The notes beneath the pieces are model-generated. The model saw only the letters and a program-made list of their open reading frames with translations, did no database searches and was not told the origin of the DNA. A stretch of 64,000 bases of DNA, from contig CM068313.1 of assembly GCA_034766995.1 (NCBI GenBank), positions 8,868,961-8,932,960 of the forward strand, given 5' to 3'. Below, piece after piece: positions 1 to 13,529 of the stretch. A program made the position numbers and the translations under genes. Every line of letters starts with the position of its first letter. Positions within the stretch are counted from its first letter, which is position 1. Source of the DNA: Acanthacorydalis orientalis. Lineage: Eukaryota; Arthropoda; Insecta; Megaloptera; Corydalidae.

Positions 1-1079
1 CAAACACCTTTAGCTATATTTTATTATAACATACATTTGTTGTATGTTGACATTCTTTTCGTGACTTTGATTCGAATCATATATTAAATCGAAAGACAAT
101 CAATAATGTATGTTAAAAAAAGTACATTCGGATCACTTATCTTCTTTGAACCGAACCGAATGTTATGTCATATGTATCTGTAATCGAATAGACGATACGT
201 CAAACATAAAAATAAATAAATACATAATATTAGGACACAAATACGGAAGTTCAGATGTTGCGTGCAGATAGTACCTAGGTTCTGCTGCTGCGTATGTTAC
301 GCCACTGAATATATATATATATATTTATAATATAGCCTCACACTTGTCGACGTGGGGCAGATAGCCTAAAGGTGTGAAAACAAAAGTCGCCGACACTAGT
401 ACTACAAGAAGTCGTTTCGATTTACAACGATACGATGTGACCATGAAATAAACGTGGTCTCAACTTTCGATTCGCTTAGAGAAATTCAACAAAAATATTG
501 CGTCCCGTTAAAAAATATTAGCTTACTGTTCGTAGTGAAATCTATGACTATTCTTGCGTTATTTAATCGTACTGCGTGTCATCTTTTTTCTTCACTATCT
601 CCTGCATCTTTTTTTAAATCTGAGGTTATCGTAACTGGCGTCTCGTTATATAATTTATTTATAATCATCAATAGACATGTGTATTTGTTTCACGGAATGA
701 AAAGTGTGGCTGTTGTAATAAAATCAGGTTTATTTTCTGGTCGAATCGGGTGAAGTATTTTTTAGCGTTTGTATTTGTGGTATAAAATTTATGTTTTTTT
801 ATAAGTGATTTTTTTTAACAAACAATTTTATAATCTGTTTAGCTGTCTCGAACGAAAATCAAAAATACGAAATCAAACTCCTTACAGATCTATCTACAAA
901 TCCCAGAAGTCATCACAATACCGAAAATTATAAATATCAGATTATTTATGATTTTAGTGTGAGAGATTTAAATATCTGGACTTAAATTCAATTACTAACT
1001 AAATGTTTATTATTATATAAAAATAGAGAAACAGTATACTTCTAGCACTGTGTGTCTAAATACATGTATTCTATAACAA
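1..1079. other. No gene recognised; CpG-enriched patch at 240-480
   Basis: A 99-codon frame at 454-753 has no recognisable domain and no ATG at its start. At 298-308 the sequence GTTACGCCACTG is the inverse of a CAGTGGCGTAAC transposon-type tip; no partner end is visible in the window. Confidence 0.3.
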
Positions 1080-1262
1080 ATATTTTTTATCAGAAAAATT
1101 CAATCGTTGATTATTGATCATTATTGATTGTTACTTATGCGCATTTCAGTGACAACGCTTTCATCTTCAGACCGCTAACCTTATACCATTGCGTTGTTTT
1201 TCTAAAGAATAACAACATTGCTGTCGAAATGCTCATAAACGATAAACATCCAAATTATCCAG
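1080..1262. repeat. FB palindromic repeat, shortened copy
   Basis: Left arm (TTGATTATTGATCATTATTG, TTATGCGCATTTCAGTGACA, CATCTTCAGACCGC) followed by a short right arm (TTGCTGTCGAAATGCTCATA). Confidence 0.7.
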
Positions 1263-1627
1263 TTTAATACATGTTCAAACAACGTTGATTGATTATTTGA
1301 TTAAATGTTTAGTCATGCTACAATTATGAACATTCTACACATTCACATTCTGTATTCAATATCTATGAATTAAATAGGTTAATTTTTTTATCATTCAACA
1401 AATCATTTATTACAATTCACGATTCATTCAATAATTCAATATGATTCAACTCATACGCCTCTGAAAAACACGCACATGTAAATACAGTCTTATCATTTTC
1501 GCAGAATTCTTATATTGAAAGATAATTTTATCAAGTAATCATTCGTTCGGTGTTTTTTTTTATAAAAAAAAACTACTAATCTTATTTATTTCAATTACAC
1601 GAAAACAATTCATTCTGACCTCTTTTA

Positions 1628-2309
1628 TTAGGTTGGTACAAAAATAATTGCAGTTTTTATCATTTTAAGTTTGACCACGATTTTTCTAATTACCTTTACC
1701 TTTTGTTATAGTCATGTGATACATCATTGTAAAGAATGAAATTAGCACTACTGGTTTCAGATTATATCTATTGTTTTCATTCTTTAGTATTGTTGGATAT
1801 AGCGTCGTAAATTAGTCATGGAAAAAACAAATTCGTGCGATTTTGATGTATGTGTTTAAATTTGGACGTAAAGCAACAGAAAAAATATTGTCAGGAAAAT
1901 GAAAAAATATATGAGAAGTTGCTTCGTTTACCAATTCTTCTTCATGACAACGCCCGAATACACGTCCCACGACTTTAAAAAAATTAAATGAACTGGGTTC
2001 TGAAATCTTACCTCATCCAACTCATTCTCCAGACCTGTCTCCGACAGATTATCATTTTTTTAGACATTTAAGAAACTTCTTACAAGAGAAGGTTTTCAAA
2101 GATCAAGCATCCGCTCAAAGCGCTTAAGATGAATTTATTAATTCCAGGACTCCCAGACATCTATCTAGTAGGAATAAACAAACCTGTTTCCCGTTGAGAA
2201 AAATGTGTGCAGGCCATTGGTCTTTATTTTAATAAATATGATTTTTAACTGATATAAACGTCTTTATACTTGATCTGTAAAAACTGCAATTATTTCTGCA
2301 CCGACCTAA
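1628..2309 (+). mobile_element. Mariner A1: 682-bp internally deleted family A copy
   Basis: Ends TTAGGTTGGTACAAAAATAA and TGCACCGACCTAA, flanked by TA (1626-1627, 2310-2311). It keeps both ends and C-terminal transposase coding (SPTDYHFFRHL, a mutated GINKPVSR), but has lost the DNA-binding domain and most of the catalytic core. Two deletion junctions, near 1880 and 1930, match those of A3. Confidence 0.9.
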
Positions 2310-2562
2310 TAATATCAACATTAAAAAAATAATTCTGTCAATTTCTATCAATGGATAACACGATCGATCGAATTCGATTCAAATCAATTCTCAGTCGAGT
2401 TCCATTGACTCCTCGCTGCATTCTGTAACTGTCTTTCATTAGCGATGCAGATATTGTCTCGTCGAACAGTTCTTTTAAGGATGCTGTTTTCTTTTTTTGC
2501 ACGTTCACTTGTATAAAGAGTCAATTACCTAGTGACTGTGAATATATGTGCAGCTAAGAAGT

Positions 2563-2652
2563 ATGACGGACGAGACGATTATCGCCGCTGTTAAATGTAC
2601 AAATGAAGCAAGAGAACAACACAACAAAAAATGTATTTTATTGAGTACGTAA
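2563..2652 (+). CDS. Candidate 29-codon small reading frame in a CpG-enriched patch (doubtful)
   Basis: ATGACGGACGAGACGATTAT... encodes MTDETIIAAVKCTNEAREQH and nine more residues before TAA. Its base composition resembles coding sequence. GT donors in it leave phases 1 or 2, so it cannot splice directly to the phase-0 IP3 3-kinase exon 1. No family recognised. Confidence 0.12.
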   Translation: MTDETIIAAVKCTNEAREQHNKKCILLST

Positions 2653-3059
2653 TAGGCATGCGACGTTCGTAGAAATTTATGTTGATAATTAAGTTCTTCT
2701 CGTTTGAACAATGTTTATATTCTGATATTTTATTACATGAATAAACAGTAATTTGTTTTATAGATTGTTATATTGATTGAGGATGTTTGAAGATACACGT
2801 GTTAGATAATTAGATGAAACAAATGTATGTGTATAAATAAATGTATTGAATTTTCTATTATCATACCAGTTTGTTTCAAAATATGTAGATGAGAATAATT
2901 CAAACTGAAGTAATAATAAAATATCAAAGGAAGAAATACGTTTATGTCAATGTAATATTAAGAAATTAATATTCAAATTAATATATATATATATATATTC
3001 CATAAAAAAAGATTCCGTGAATTTATAATAAAAAAAAATTAAATTTATAAAATGTAGAT

Positions 3060-3235
3060 TTTTGTATCACATCACAAATTATAAACCCTTGCCACACTTT
3101 ACAATTTATATAGATTTTCTGATTAAAAATTGTCAATAAAGAATTAATGATTTTTTATTTTTGATTATACATATTTTTATTGTCATTCCGTCATCTTCAA
3201 AGTACTATAGTACAGAAAAGACTTAAGATATACAA
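3060..3235. repeat. FB repeat, left-arm fragment
   Basis: CATCACAAATTATAAACCC, TTCTGATTAAAAATTGTCAA, then CATTCCGTCATCTTCAAAG and the centre sequence GTACAGAAAAG. Confidence 0.6.
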
Positions 3236-3404
3236 GATTTTCTGCCTGCTTTTTGAGGCTAATGTTAAATAAACAAACAGTAAATGGTACCATAAACAAA
3301 TTAGAAATGCATTCTATTTTATTTTTATTAAACTAAACTATTCCAGTTCATCATTTTACTGCAGTTATAAAATTTATAACATCTAATCACAATATAGTTT
3401 ATGA

Positions 3405-3620
3405 CTGATGACCGAATTCGATTTCACAAATGAATTTTTCACTTGTCTCGTCAAACGTCTCATCCACCACAAAACTCGTATTTGGTCAAAAACGGTCAAT
3501 AAATGTCTAATTATATTTTCATTTATTATCTGAAGGCACAAATATTTAATGATGTTGGTATTTCCATCGAAATGGAGATTAAAAATTGTCAGTATTATTT
3601 TTTTAACATTTTTTTCATAA
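3405..3620. repeat. FB repeat, diverged copy
   Basis: Tip sequence GATTTCACAAATGAATTTTT followed by CACTTGTCTCGTC. The right arm motif GGTATTTCCATCGAAATGGA is visible. Confidence 0.6.
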
Positions 3621-3666
3621 ACGAATTTGTTCACATTAAAAAAACTGCATTCAAAGGTGAAAAAAC

Positions 3667-4470
3667 GTGGGTACTTTTAATAAGTATAGAAAAAAAAAAC
3701 AAGTTAAACACCATTTTTTAAGAAAAAAATGATTTTATTCCTTAACATAGTCTTTCTTGAGGGCCATATACTTGGCCCAGCGAGTCTGTAAAATACACAT
3801 TGACAGCGGCGATGACATCCTCATTCGGCGAGAATATCTTCCCATCGGATCAAATTTTCAAGTTTAGGAAGAGGAAGAAATCGCACGGAGCTAAATCTGG
3901 AGACTAGGGTGGATGAGGAATCAATTCGAAGCCTAATTCCGTGCAATTTTGCCACTGCGACGGTCGATTTGTGGGACAGCGCTTTGTCATGATGAAAGAG
4001 CACTTTTGTGTGCGCCAATCTTGGCCATTTTAGTTTCGACTCAACTGTCCAATAATGTTGCATAATAGGGTCCTGTTATCAGTTTTCCCTTCATCAAGTA
4101 GTCTATCAGGATGGTTCCTTGAGAATCCCCCAAAAAAATGGCCGTCACCTTTTCAGCCGACAAAACGGTCTTCGTCTTCTCCGGCGCACTTTCACCAGTT
4201 GCCCACTTCTTTGATTGCTGCATTGATTCAGGTGTGTAGTGGTGAATCCATGTTTCATCCACGGTGACGAATGGTAGTAAAAAGGCCGACACGTTTTTTT
4301 TCCATTTTGCGTTAACTGCTACAATGCTCGCTTCAAACATCTGTAGAACAACGCGTCGCTTCTGGCTAAAATTTCGCCTATGCTAGTTTGAACAATGACA
4401 CTTTTTAGCCGTCACGTTACAATGTGGCGCCACATCATCTAAATTTACCCAACTTATCAAACAACCCTCG
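3667..4470 (-). mobile_element. Mariner C: irritans-like, 5' deleted and frameshifted
   Basis: Read on the minus strand. Inverted ends are CGAGGGTTGTTTGATAAGTT at 4470 and a related CGTGGGTACTTTTAATAAGT at 3667; TA follows at 4471-4472. The catalytic domain is recognisable: VTVDETWIHHYTPES (first Asp), AIFLGDSQGTILIDYLMKGK, VLFHHDKALSHKS (second Asp) and SPDLAPCDFFLF (third Asp), spread over frames and with stops. The helix-turn-helix region is missing; the element is about 800 bp versus about 1.3 kb for complete relatives. The GAG-rich array at 4532-4628 lies outside it. Confidence 0.88.
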
Positions 4471-4529
4471 TAAGTCAAAAGGTTTATATAAAAAGTTTTG
4501 AAATATTTTTTGTAAGATCTCTCCCTCCC

Positions 4530-4531
<2 letters not shown>

Positions 4532-4602
<71 letters not shown>

Positions 4603-4628
4603 GGAGAGAGAAAGAGAGAGAGAGAGAT
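4532..4628. repeat. Compound (TA)n(GA)n microsatellite
   Basis: About 43 bp TA then about 54 bp GA-rich. The complementary strand gives false Ile/Tyr and Ser/Leu reading frames. Confidence 0.95.
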
Positions 4629-5688
4629 TGACTCACATAGACATAAAGAGATAGACAAGGAGAGATAACTAACGAAAGTTAATAGAATAAATCCCATTAA
4701 AAAAATTTTTTCTAAATATGCAATAAAAAAACCCGTCATAGATCGATATTTACACGAAATGCACATAAAACAAGTCAACCGTTTATTTGTTCTCTTATCT
4801 AGAAATTGGGCCAGTGACACGATTTTTTTTATAATCGTTTTTTTTTATTGCATGAAAACTGTTAAACCGTAAACCCACATGTGTACTTTAATACGAAATC
4901 ACATTTAATCTATTTGAAATTCCTGTATCGTCATCGAACAAAGATCGTCTCTATTCCACTTATATAACGAAAAGTAGGACGGATTTCATAATAGAATCGC
5001 TTATTTCAAAGAAGAATCGTTTGACGTACACGATATTCGAACAACTTACTTTATTGCCAATTATTGATGCATAATGCGCGATTTATGTGAATTTCAATAG
5101 GGTTCTGTTTGATATATGCCGATCGGAGATGTGTGTTCTTCAACGGAAACTGATTTATAGAGTTTATGTGTACAGCCACTAATATATTTTATTTTATATA
5201 AATGATATCGAATATCAATAAGACACTTCTGATAAATATAACGAGTATGGATTCGCATATAGATTTTTTAACGTTATAAATGTTGAAACGTGTTCTCGTG
5301 TCTTCAGTAAAATATATATTTATGTACTGTAAATAAAAAGTCTTAAAGACAAATACGAGTGAAAATGCGGGAAACCAGTTAGATTTCTAAATAATTTATT
5401 TGTTAAGAAAACATGTTTTTATGTTTATATAAATGAATATTGAGCAACAATTGAAAAATAACGAAAAGCAGTCGATCTGCTAGGTATTAAGATGGAACGG
5501 CAGTCGATTAACTATAATAATAACAGGAATGGTGATCAGTAGAATCAAAATGTCCAAGATAAGATCAAATACAAGATGGATGGACGAATCATTTTATCAT
5601 GAAAAATATATGTCGAAAGTCAAGACCTGTGGCATCAGTGGATAAAAAACTTACATCCTAGAATGGGTTGGTTAAATCTGAAATATAA

Positions 5689-5693
<5 letters not shown>

Positions 5694-5760
<67 letters not shown>
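5694..5760. repeat. Compound (TA)n(GA)n microsatellite
   Basis: 34 bp TA followed by 34 bp GA, 50 bp left of the piggyBac-like element. Confidence 0.95.
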
Positions 5761-5762
<2 letters not shown>

Positions 5763-5810
5763 TGTAGAATCTCAAAAACATGTACCTTCAAAAATGCGAA
5801 ACATTCTTAA

Positions 5811-6584
5811 CCCTTTGAAGCCAGGTGTGGATCTAGGAATCCATTGATGTTTTCCAAATAAACTATGGTCTCTGAGCGCTATCTTTTGGATGATATATTA
5901 AAAGGTCACTAATCTCATTCTAATGAGACTAAATTGATAACTCTTTCATTAGAAAAAAATTACTGTCGTCTAAAAATCAGAAAAATCGCGGTTTTTTTCA
6001 TTTGAAAACCTATAAAAATTGTAAACTTGAGAATTGAGTTGAATAATATTTTTTTTCAAAATGCTATCTTTGGAAGAAAGCGTATAAAAAAATTTGACAC
6101 TACGTTCTTCACGTGCACTGCAAAAAAAAATAAAATTTTGTGTGCAGTATTGATTGAAGAAAAAAAAAATAGAACATTTGTCTCTTTTTAGAACTTTTGC
6201 TACCGAATTGCATGTTCTGTGTGATGTTATGTAATAGTCGAGATACAAAATGTGACCGATGTGAAACCGTTTTGTAGACACTTTGTTTGTTTCAAAATTT
6301 TTCACACCCAACAATAATTTTATTTCTGCAAATTTTCAGGTGTAATCAATTTTTTCTGCTTTTAATTATATGTTTCCAATCAAGATTTATGTTTCCCCGA
6401 ATATTATCAACGATTTTCCACTATATGTCAGGCAGATATGACATTTCTAATAGTCTGAATTAATATATTTTTGTTACTGACAAATCTGCAATTTTTATTT
6501 TGTTGACGCTAAAACGATGTCTAATTAATTAAAAAATATTTGTTAAAAATTTTAACACCCTTTCCCCTTCCCAACTCCAAAGGG
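5811..6584. mobile_element. piggyBac-like non-autonomous element, 774 bp
   Basis: Flanked by intact TTAA at 5807-5810 and 6585-6588. Ends are CCCTTTGAAGCCAGG and, inverted, CCCTTTGGAGTTGGG. CCC at the tips plus TTAA duplication is the piggyBac signature (established knowledge). The interior has no transposase coding and is AT-rich. An FB-like segment starts just outside at about 6645. Confidence 0.75.
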
Positions 6585-6644
6585 TTAAATGTAAAAAATA
6601 TTTTTTTTAAATTTAAAACGGTTTATTATCGTTCCATAGTGAGT

Positions 6645-6800
6645 TGTGATTTTCACAAATTAATTCTTTTCTAACTTGTTTTTATCACACTTTTATAGCA
6701 AAAAAATAAATCATCATATATCATCTTTTGATTGTTGCTTGTACGGATTTTCATGAAGATTCCATCATCTTCAAAAAAATAATTTTTTCTGTAATTCGGC
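6645..6800. repeat. FB repeat, left arm
   Basis: TTCACAAATTAATTCTTTTC, then TTTTGATTGTTGCTTGTACG and GATTCCATCATCTTCAAAA. It stops near the expected centre. Confidence 0.6.
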
Positions 6801-6884
6801 GCCGTTTCAAAAAATTTCATTTGAGACACAAAATTTAACCCCTGTGTCATAACTCTATTGTGAGTTGTAACGAAAAATCAACTA

Positions 6885-8224
6885 TCCTAGTGTTAAATGC
6901 CGTAAGTAATAAGTAAACAATGTAGAAACGTCATAACTGAAATCTTAATCCAGGATCTTCTGTCCAAAAAAAAATGATTGGATATTTTATAAGATACGAG
7001 TTTCGAATTAATTATATGGAAATTAGGTTAAAAACCAACAAAAAAACTGTTTCAGGATATGGTTAACATTTGGTTTTTATCTTGTATTTAAGAATTTTGT
7101 ATCGAAAAATATTAATTCAGAGAACTTGACTGCGTCAAAGAAATCACCACATTGATTTCTGATAACGTTTTCGTACGGAAAGAACACATTCTTTTTTTTA
7201 TTTACTTTCTGGTCATGCGATATTGAAATTGTTAAGAGGTATATATTAAAAATAAAAACAGTTGTGTTAGAAATTCCGAACATATTCTATTTTCTTAAAA
7301 CGAATCGTTATTCATACACACGACCATCGACTGCATTTCTTTCGAAAATAAGCAACAGGATTTCCAAGTTCGCGCAATTCCAACACGTGTGCCCGATTGC
7401 ACATCTCTCTCAGAATTTCAATAACAAGTATTTCTTAAAAAAAAGTCTTCACATCGCTCCGTACGATTTTCAAACGCATGTGTGTGTACCGTTTGGCAAG
7501 ATTTCTATCCAGAAACGTGCCTCTGATACCAACAATCCGTACGGAACAATCGACATTAAACAAACAGATTATTTAAGATCGAAATATAAACATTGATTCA
7601 GATCAGATGTATACATTTTCGTCTTAAGTATATATTTGTTTAGTGTGAATGTTTTTTTAATAAAATAATTAAGCGCGCGCGTGCGTCTGATATGAATTTT
7701 AACAGGAAATGGCGTCGATTTCACATTCTGCGAACGGTTTGTTATTGTTTGTGACCACAATTTAGATAACAGTTTTAAAATTTTCTTTAAAGATTTTCGC
7801 TGATAATATGCGGTTAGTGTTTTATGTGTACGTTTGAACAACGGATTTCGATATCATTTCAAAATGAATTATCTGCATGGCCGTTTGTGCGGTCCAAACT
7901 AGTGAACGTGTTTCAAGGGCATTCATTAGACCTTTTTTTTATAAAATATATGGTGTCGTATCTATTCGTTTTAACACATGATTTCGATTCCTAAATCGTA
8001 CGATAGTGAAGTTTAAAATCAAGTTTATATTCAATTTGAAATGTCTGAAAAATTAAAAAAGCATATTATTTTTTTTTCAATGTCAATATCTGTATAAACA
8101 CTTTGATCGTTTTCTAGAAATTTCACAAGAAGTTCTGAAAATTTCATTGAAATTAAAACTTACTTTTTCTAGACTTAATTCATTAATTCTTATTTGTAGT
8201 TATACTATTTTGCAGTAAATTATA
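6885..8224. other. No gene recognised; CpG-enriched, partly open
   Basis: Region 7264-7860 has more CpG than its flanks and frames of about 90-110 codons on both strands (7264-7596 +, 7569-7841 -). None starts with ATG in good context and none shows a family motif. It could be a promoter, an untranslated exon or chance. Confidence 0.2.
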
Positions 8225-9286
8225 AGGTGTACAAATTATTTCGGTGCTTGTTTTTAATAGAAAATGAATGTTTATTTGTTGATAAATGGAATACATTTCA
8301 ATCCTCAAAATATTTCCCATTTATTTTGTATAACTTTGCTTGATCTGTCGGGTAATTGATAAATTTCTTGTCGAAAAAAGATGGCAGCTTTGAGTTGATG
8401 AAGTCATCAATGCATTTTCGGACCTGTTTCACAGTTTTAAAATGGATATCAGCCAGGTGATGCTGGAGTGACCGGAACAGGTATTACTCATAATATACCA
8501 ATATTATGAGTATACACCATGTAATACACCACACCCTTAATGTTCCATTAAATACACAATAACATTTTTTTATGTGAATATTTGATTTTGGAGTCGATTT
8601 CGATGACTCGCCGGGCATAACCCATGCTTTTCGACCCTTATGATTGCCGTACAAGACCCATCTTTCATTTCCAGTTATGATTTTATGTAAAAGTCCATCC
8701 TTTAGAACCTTGTGAGCAAGGACATAACCGTATTGCATTTTCATTCTTTGTTTACCGGCCTGAACTCATGTGGAATCCATTGACTTAGCTTTTGAATTTT
8801 TCCCAATCGACGTAGGTGATAAAAAATTTCTTACTAACTTCGAGTTGCTGAGTAAGTCCCTGTTCAGACCAAGTGGAGTTTTCACTTAACAGCTGTTCAA
8901 GCTCCTCGTCTTCAAATGTTTTTGGTTATCCGGGATATTCTCTATCGGAAAAATCAAAATCACTACTCCAAAACCTTTGAAACTGTTTTTCGCTAATTTT
9001 ATGCATCACAACATTTTCCTCCAAAGGTGAATAAATCATTACAGGCAGTTGGGCAGCATTTTTTTCAACTGGAATATGAAATTTGTATAATGCGTAATAT
9101 ACTGCTTTTCGAAAGCCATCGTGTTTACTATTGATTTTGTGAGGTTATGTTAACTGCTTTCGCAAAATATATAGCGTGTTTAAATGTTAAGTTTAGTACT
9201 TCAAAGTCCCAAAACAACGAAAAGATATTTTAATTTAAAACAGAGTTATGATTGATTCAGTTTAAAGGGACCGAATGAATTTTTTG

Positions 9287-9288
<2 letters not shown>
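8225..9288 (-). mobile_element. Mariner D1: about 1.06-kb degenerate mariner-like element
   Basis: Minus strand. The 3' end is AGGTGTACAAATTATTTCGG at 8225, after TA. The 5' end, near 9288, runs into CA/TA microsatellite. Decayed transposase pieces: start ATGGCTTTCGAAAAGCAG near 9120, the catalytic ERWVLYGNHKGRKAWVMPGE, and a C-terminal segment near 8290-8450. Many stops and frameshifts. Confidence 0.8.

Positions 9289-9344
<56 letters not shown>
9287..9344. repeat. Compound (CA)n(TA)n at the 5' end of mariner D1
   Basis: CA for about 13 bp then TA for 44 bp, directly at the point where the mariner end loses its match. Confidence 0.9.
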
Positions 9345-9346
<2 letters not shown>

Positions 9347-10621
9347 ATCAGTGTATGAGTGTGTGTAAGAATTTAAAATTCATCTGTTAAAATTTCCAAA
9401 GTTTATTTGATTTTCAAACCCCACTTAAACATTCCGACTGTTTGAATTATTACGTAAATATATATTTAAAAAAAACAGTTACTCTTTTACGATTTCATCG
9501 AGTATCATGTGGATTTTTTCGTGTATGTATCATCGATCGATCGATCAATACACAGACTGAAAAGACATATTCGAGTATTTTTAAACGCCGATGTTTTTAC
9601 ATACATAAGATATACCTTTTAATCTCGACACATTTCCGAGAAAATGTTTGGAATGTATTTTTACTTTTAAATGAAGTTGAAATTAGTAGAATCGTGTCGA
9701 TTATTCGAACTTTGTGTCTTAATTAAAAGATTATATATTTTTTATACAACATGAAAAGTGTATAATTTTTACATAATTCTGATAAGTTTGTGGTGATAAG
9801 TAATTCACTATTGATACCTATCTTATTTCCTTTATAAAATGTTAATTTAATTCAATACAGTAGATTCAAGTTTTAAAAACAGTACAATAAGAAGTAAATA
9901 ATTCATAGTCAATATGTAATAAAGATATATATCTTAACCATTGTTTATAATTATATCTTAAGAATTTTTTTATAATAATAAAAATCCACATTTCTCGTCA
10001 CTTTGTCCTGCGTACAAAATGACAGGTATCTATAGTGAGAACAAATGTTTGCTTTGTCAGCTCATTGGTTTCAAGTTTAATTCATTAAGTTTCTTTTTTA
10101 GATATTTTTTATATTTAAATATATTGTAAAACCCAATAAACATTTTTTTCTTTCTACGTCTCTTTCTATTTTCTTGTTAAATTTGATGGGCTATATATCA
10201 GTTTCTTGGAAGGATTAGATGATTTTTCGAAAAATAAATACAACTTGTTCTCATTTTATTAAAAAAAAATGTCGATTCAAATTAATTCAACAGCTGTTAT
10301 ATTAAAAACACTTGATATAATGGGAGCATCCGTCAGTTGTATGATTTCGATACATCATCATTAAAAAATCAATTTTAAGACCGTGATTCTCATCTTCTGC
10401 TAACGACCAAAGTTGAACATTTGATTAAAAGACATTACTCTATATTTATCGTCCCATGAATGTTACAAAACACTTATCAAATTATACGTATTACTAGAGG
10501 CAGTCGTAAACTAATTTGTACATTTTCACTATACATTAACACCAATCTATCTAGACCAAATATAGAGATAAAAATGAAATATATATTTGTAAAAAAATAT
10601 TATCATTAATCTTTCTAATTA

Positions 10622-10673
<52 letters not shown>

Positions 10674-10863
10674 TAATGCACATAATTATCTGATAGATAA
10701 ATAAGTTTTATTTTTTATCAGTTGATAAACTAGAAACACCTAAGGGATAGCCGCAAATACAGAATTAATGTATTACTATATTTTCGTAAGTAGATATTAA
10801 ATAAAATATATAGTAGATAATTAAATAGTGTATATATTAAATTACATACATACATATATACAT

Positions 10864-10922
<59 letters not shown>

Positions 10923-11394
10923 GTGTGTATGTGTGCAATAAACAAGATCTCTTAAAAAGTAGGGAGATTAATTTTATAATTTATGAATTGGTAATAGAAT
11001 AGCAATGCGGCAATTTTTAACCTGTTTTTCACTGTTATATACATGTTAATAACACCCTAATTATTTAAAAATATTTTAGAATATAGCACATAAAGTGTTC
11101 ACCGAGTCCATACAAGGTACCGAATATAAAAATGACCTCCTGTACTGAAATTTAAAATATTTTAAATCGTTTTAAACAGTTTGTAAATCTTCAGTGATAA
11201 TTTCCATGTCGTAAAATAACTTGGTCGCAAAATTATCTAGTCACATTTCAAGTAGTTTTACTTATTGATATATTCAGTTAAATAAAACTGTTATTAATTT
11301 AGCTGAGTAAAGAGAACTGTTTTTATTTTTGTTATTAGGTGTATTGATCGTTCTCGTCCAGTGCACCTTGGTATATGACTAGATTAGAAATTAA
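9345..11394. other. AT-rich DNA without recognised gene
   Basis: Only TA arrays and a GATCGATCGATC run at 9534-9545 were noted. Confidence 0.4.
10627..10916. repeat. Two TA arrays (10627-10664, 10868-10914)
   Basis: Separated by about 200 bp of ordinary AT-rich DNA. The second is bordered by CATA/GTGT units. Confidence 0.95.
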
Positions 11395-11503
11395 TTTTAT
11401 AAGATTTACTAGGCGGCTGTGCCCTCTATTTGCTAAGCTTTCCGACTGCGAGGGGCTGTGCCCCCGTTCTCTTCGCTCGTATCGCATATATTAGCTCAGT
11501 ATC

Positions 11504-11583
<80 letters not shown>

Positions 11584-11700
11584 GTAGTCTATATAATCAC
11601 TCTCACAGTTATATTTCGACGTGTTATTTTATAAAGTCGTACATTTCATGGTAGTTACTTCTCTGTTTTTTTGAAAAATTTTTCCGGACTCTATCACTTC
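11395..11700. repeat. Dispersed repeat R1, copy a, GC-rich hairpins then TA array
   Basis: Shared with 53881-54620. It contains GCGGCTGTGCCCTC, GAGGGGCTGTGCCCCC (stem-loop), CGCATATATTAGCTCAGTAT, a TA array (11507-11580) and TCTATATAATCACTCTCACA then ATTTCATGG. Not coding; class unknown. Confidence 0.6.
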
Positions 11701-12336
11701 AAACCATTCATTATACCCACTTTCTGAAATACAATTCTCCTGTCAAAACCAGGTTAAAACCCTCGGCTAAGACCCCGAAGCAAACCCCAATTTCCATCCA
11801 ACGCACAGTTAATACGGCGTTTAACGTGTAAAATCATCACAATAAAATTATCACTCTAATATATGAATTTTTACATAATTTGAATGGAAGTCATTAAAAA
11901 AACTTACACGTCAAAAATATTACCAACGGTGTGAATTCCGAAATATCCTTGTTCTATGAAAAAAAGTACTTAAAACCCTGACTCATATAAATGAAAAATC
12001 ATATAACAGCTACCAGATGTGAATGAATTCGTGCAGAAATTTGTCTGAAACACATATTGTTCTTATTTAGTACGAAATTTTGATTCGATCGAATTCCCTT
12101 GACCTCTAGAAACGTACCGAACAATTATAATCTCGAGGTCGAATTCTTACACGATCACAATATTTAATCTAACCAAATATACAAACAGACAAACAAATAT
12201 TGAAATGCAAACAGAATGAATGTGTGTGCATGTACGTCATAGTGATGAAACTGCATGACAACGAAAACAACAAGAAATGTGTAAAGATGATGCACTGGAG
12301 TGGTTCCTTTATATGCACATTGCCAAGATATTTGTG

Positions 12337-12409
<73 letters not shown>

Positions 12410-12703
12410 CCAAATATGTATATTTGAGTATAAATGATTGACGTCAATCTGTAAGGCTGTGACGTTCAGCAAACCTATTTCGTTGAATAATTTTAGGTGA
12501 ATGCTGAAATTGGAGATCGAACTATAGTATGAATTTACCTAGATGTCTGTGTTAGATATCTAATATATGCACAGTGATTCATGAAGAGATATTATCCTGT
12601 GGTCTCATTGTACGTACGTACGTCAGTGGCAAGTAATTTTATATGTTAATATGATATACAAAGAGATATTTTTTTACATTGATTGGTGTATAATAATTTA
12701 TTA

Positions 12704-12755
<52 letters not shown>

Positions 12756-12905
12756 ATTTTCAATGTTATGACCTGGAAAGATAATGGATGGAGTTAATTT
12801 AACCAATTTATCTGTCATAATTTACTAAAATTAACATTTGGTACTACGAACAAAAATGTATTTTTTTTCTAACCCATTGCACCTTTAATTTTGTTGTTAT
12901 AGCCA

Positions 12906-12971
<66 letters not shown>
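12337..12971. repeat. Three TA arrays (12337-12405, 12706-12751, 12908-12971)
   Basis: The densest microsatellite cluster in the left part. A GTACGTACGTACGT stretch lies at about 12612. Confidence 0.95.
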
Positions 12972-12974
<3 letters not shown>

Positions 12975-13244
12975 GTATATGTATACTAATTTTAGCAAAT
13001 TATGACACATAAATTGGTTAGATTAACTTCTTCCATTGTCTTTACAGGTCATAAAATTGAAAATTATTTTAATTTATATTTTATAGATTATGTAATCAAG
13101 TATTATGACAGTTTTTGTCTTACAAATTTTATGTGATCTGTCATGTGTAGTCAAAACTTCTCCTACTTCACTAAACGGAGAAAGAGAAGAATATAAAAAG
13201 TGGGATAATCATAGTCTACGAATCTCGAACTAGATTAATGTATA

Positions 13245-13488
13245 CTGGGGGTGGGCAACTTCTTCGATAATAAGAACCACATTCAATGCTTTTCATACAT
13301 TTCCGAATGTTTAAGAGCCTCACCCTCATCCGTCTCAAATTTGTTTTCATTGCATTCAGCAAGTCTTAAATAACATAATTTTAATTTCATATCTTTTTTA
13401 ATGATTGTCCATACCCGTAGGGTCACCTTAAACAGCAGTTTGAACACATAATGCGTACGTATGTTTGAAGGGATAATGTGAATTACCC

Positions 13489-13529
<41 letters not shown>

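Noticed and set aside
4383..4820. 145-codon minus-strand frame with Ser-Leu and Ile-Tyr runs
   Set aside because: It translates the GA and TA arrays plus the end of mariner C.
10730..12472. Reading frames encoding long Ile-Tyr runs (also at 15296, 17644, 21350, 25199, 26085, 31146, 47908, 58787, 59860, 62460)
   Set aside because: They are translations of TA microsatellites, open by composition only and without domains.
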